NCBI RefSeq assembly: GCF_963666545.1
Contig: NZ_OY762899.1
Coordinates: 930,001-994,000, forward strand
Reading direction: 5' to 3'
Length of the DNA: 64,000 bases
From: an uncultured Bacteroides sp.
GTDB taxonomy: Bacteria; Bacteroidota; Bacteroidia; Bacteroidales; Bacteroidaceae
The notes beneath the pieces are model-generated. The model saw only the letters and a list, made by a program, of their open reading frames with translations, ran no database searches and was not told the origin of the DNA. Shown here in pieces: positions 63,754 to 64,000 of this stretch. A program made the translations under genes and the position numbers. Each line of letters starts with the position of its first letter. Within the stretch, counting starts at the first letter, position 1.

Positions 63754-64000
63754 AAGCGAGCAAAGTGAACCCGATGCTGAAAGCGAGGAGGAGCAAAAGA
63801 ATCACGAGCGAAGCAAAGTGGAGTAAAAAAAGAAAGGACCGGCCTCTTGTGTGAAGCGTTAAACGGAGACAATGCCCGAAGCGTTAAGCAAGCGATTCTG
63901 TTTGAGCGAAGCGAGTTCAATCGCTTGTAGCTTCGAGCATTGTCGCAGCAGCTTCACACGAGAAGCCTTGACTTTTTCTCTTTGGTTCTTTTCTCTTTTG
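63754..64000 (+). repeat. Structured dispersed repeat, copy R8 (cut by the window edge)
   Basis: Tandem part, complete palindromic core and the first half of the terminal hairpin; the rest lies beyond the window. It is upstream of gmd. Confidence 0.93.

Noticed and set aside
50775-64000. A genuine integron with attC sites
   Set aside because: No integrase gene is visible, the repeats are longer than known attC sites, and gene orientation is mixed. I keep only the analogy.

Overview
The window comes from a gut-type Bacteroides or close relative (Bacteroidota). The evidence is two SusC/SusD loci each driven by an ECF sigma factor and FecR anti-sigma pair, TonB receptors with STN domains, many lipoproteins, promoters with the Bacteroides -7 box TAnnTTTG, and a DUF3987 / DUF4248 / HU / amidase gene set typical of the genus. 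The left edge cuts a TonB-dependent receptor and the right edge cuts a dispersed repeat.

0.6-17.0 kb (minus strand) is a polysaccharide utilisation locus: sigma factor, anti-sigma factor, SusC, SusD, GH76, two LamG lipoproteins, GH125, GH92 and an endonuclease/exonuclease/phosphatase-fold enzyme. The enzyme set fits a yeast-type alpha-mannan: GH76 cuts the alpha-1,6 backbone, GH92 removes side-chain mannose, GH125 finishes alpha-1,6 oligomannosides, and the phosphatase-fold enzyme may remove phosphate substituents. 17.3-25.8 kb is a small-molecule metabolism cluster: HxlR regulator, SDR, NTF2-like protein, metallo-beta-lactamase-fold hydrolase, Crp-type regulator, alpha/beta hydrolase and amidohydrolase. 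An IS21-type element (istA-istB) splits the amidohydrolase and leaves a 6-bp target duplication.

26-33 kb is A+T-rich and accessory: a cupin, a lipoprotein, then a PD-(D/E)XK-type nuclease, a calcineurin-like phosphoesterase and an Hsp90-like ATPase on one strand. The last two overlap by one base, and I regard the group as a candidate defence or stress system. 33-38 kb holds the DUF3987 primase/helicase-like gene and DUF4248, separated by a hipBA module flanked by two diverged direct repeats. 39-48.6 kb is a second sigma / FecR / SusC / SusD locus that has an N-terminal-nucleophile amide hydrolase and no glycoside hydrolase; a divergent TlpA-like gene lies between FecR and SusC. HU and N-acetylmuramoyl-L-alanine amidase follow at 48.8-50.5 kb.

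From 49.3 kb to the end the chromosome is punctuated by nine copies of a roughly 240-330 bp highly structured repeat. Each carries short tandem hairpins, a nested imperfect palindrome of about 130 bp, and a terminal hairpin. Between the copies lie single genes or pairs: Fic proteins, GH89, an AAA/DUF4143 ATPase, an AbiEi/AbiEii toxin-antitoxin pair, and gmd-fcl for GDP-L-fucose. One copy (49.3 kb) has both arms of the palindrome rewritten while pairing is kept, which argues that the folded structure matters. This repeat family, and the cassette-like layout it produces, is the most interesting feature of the window.
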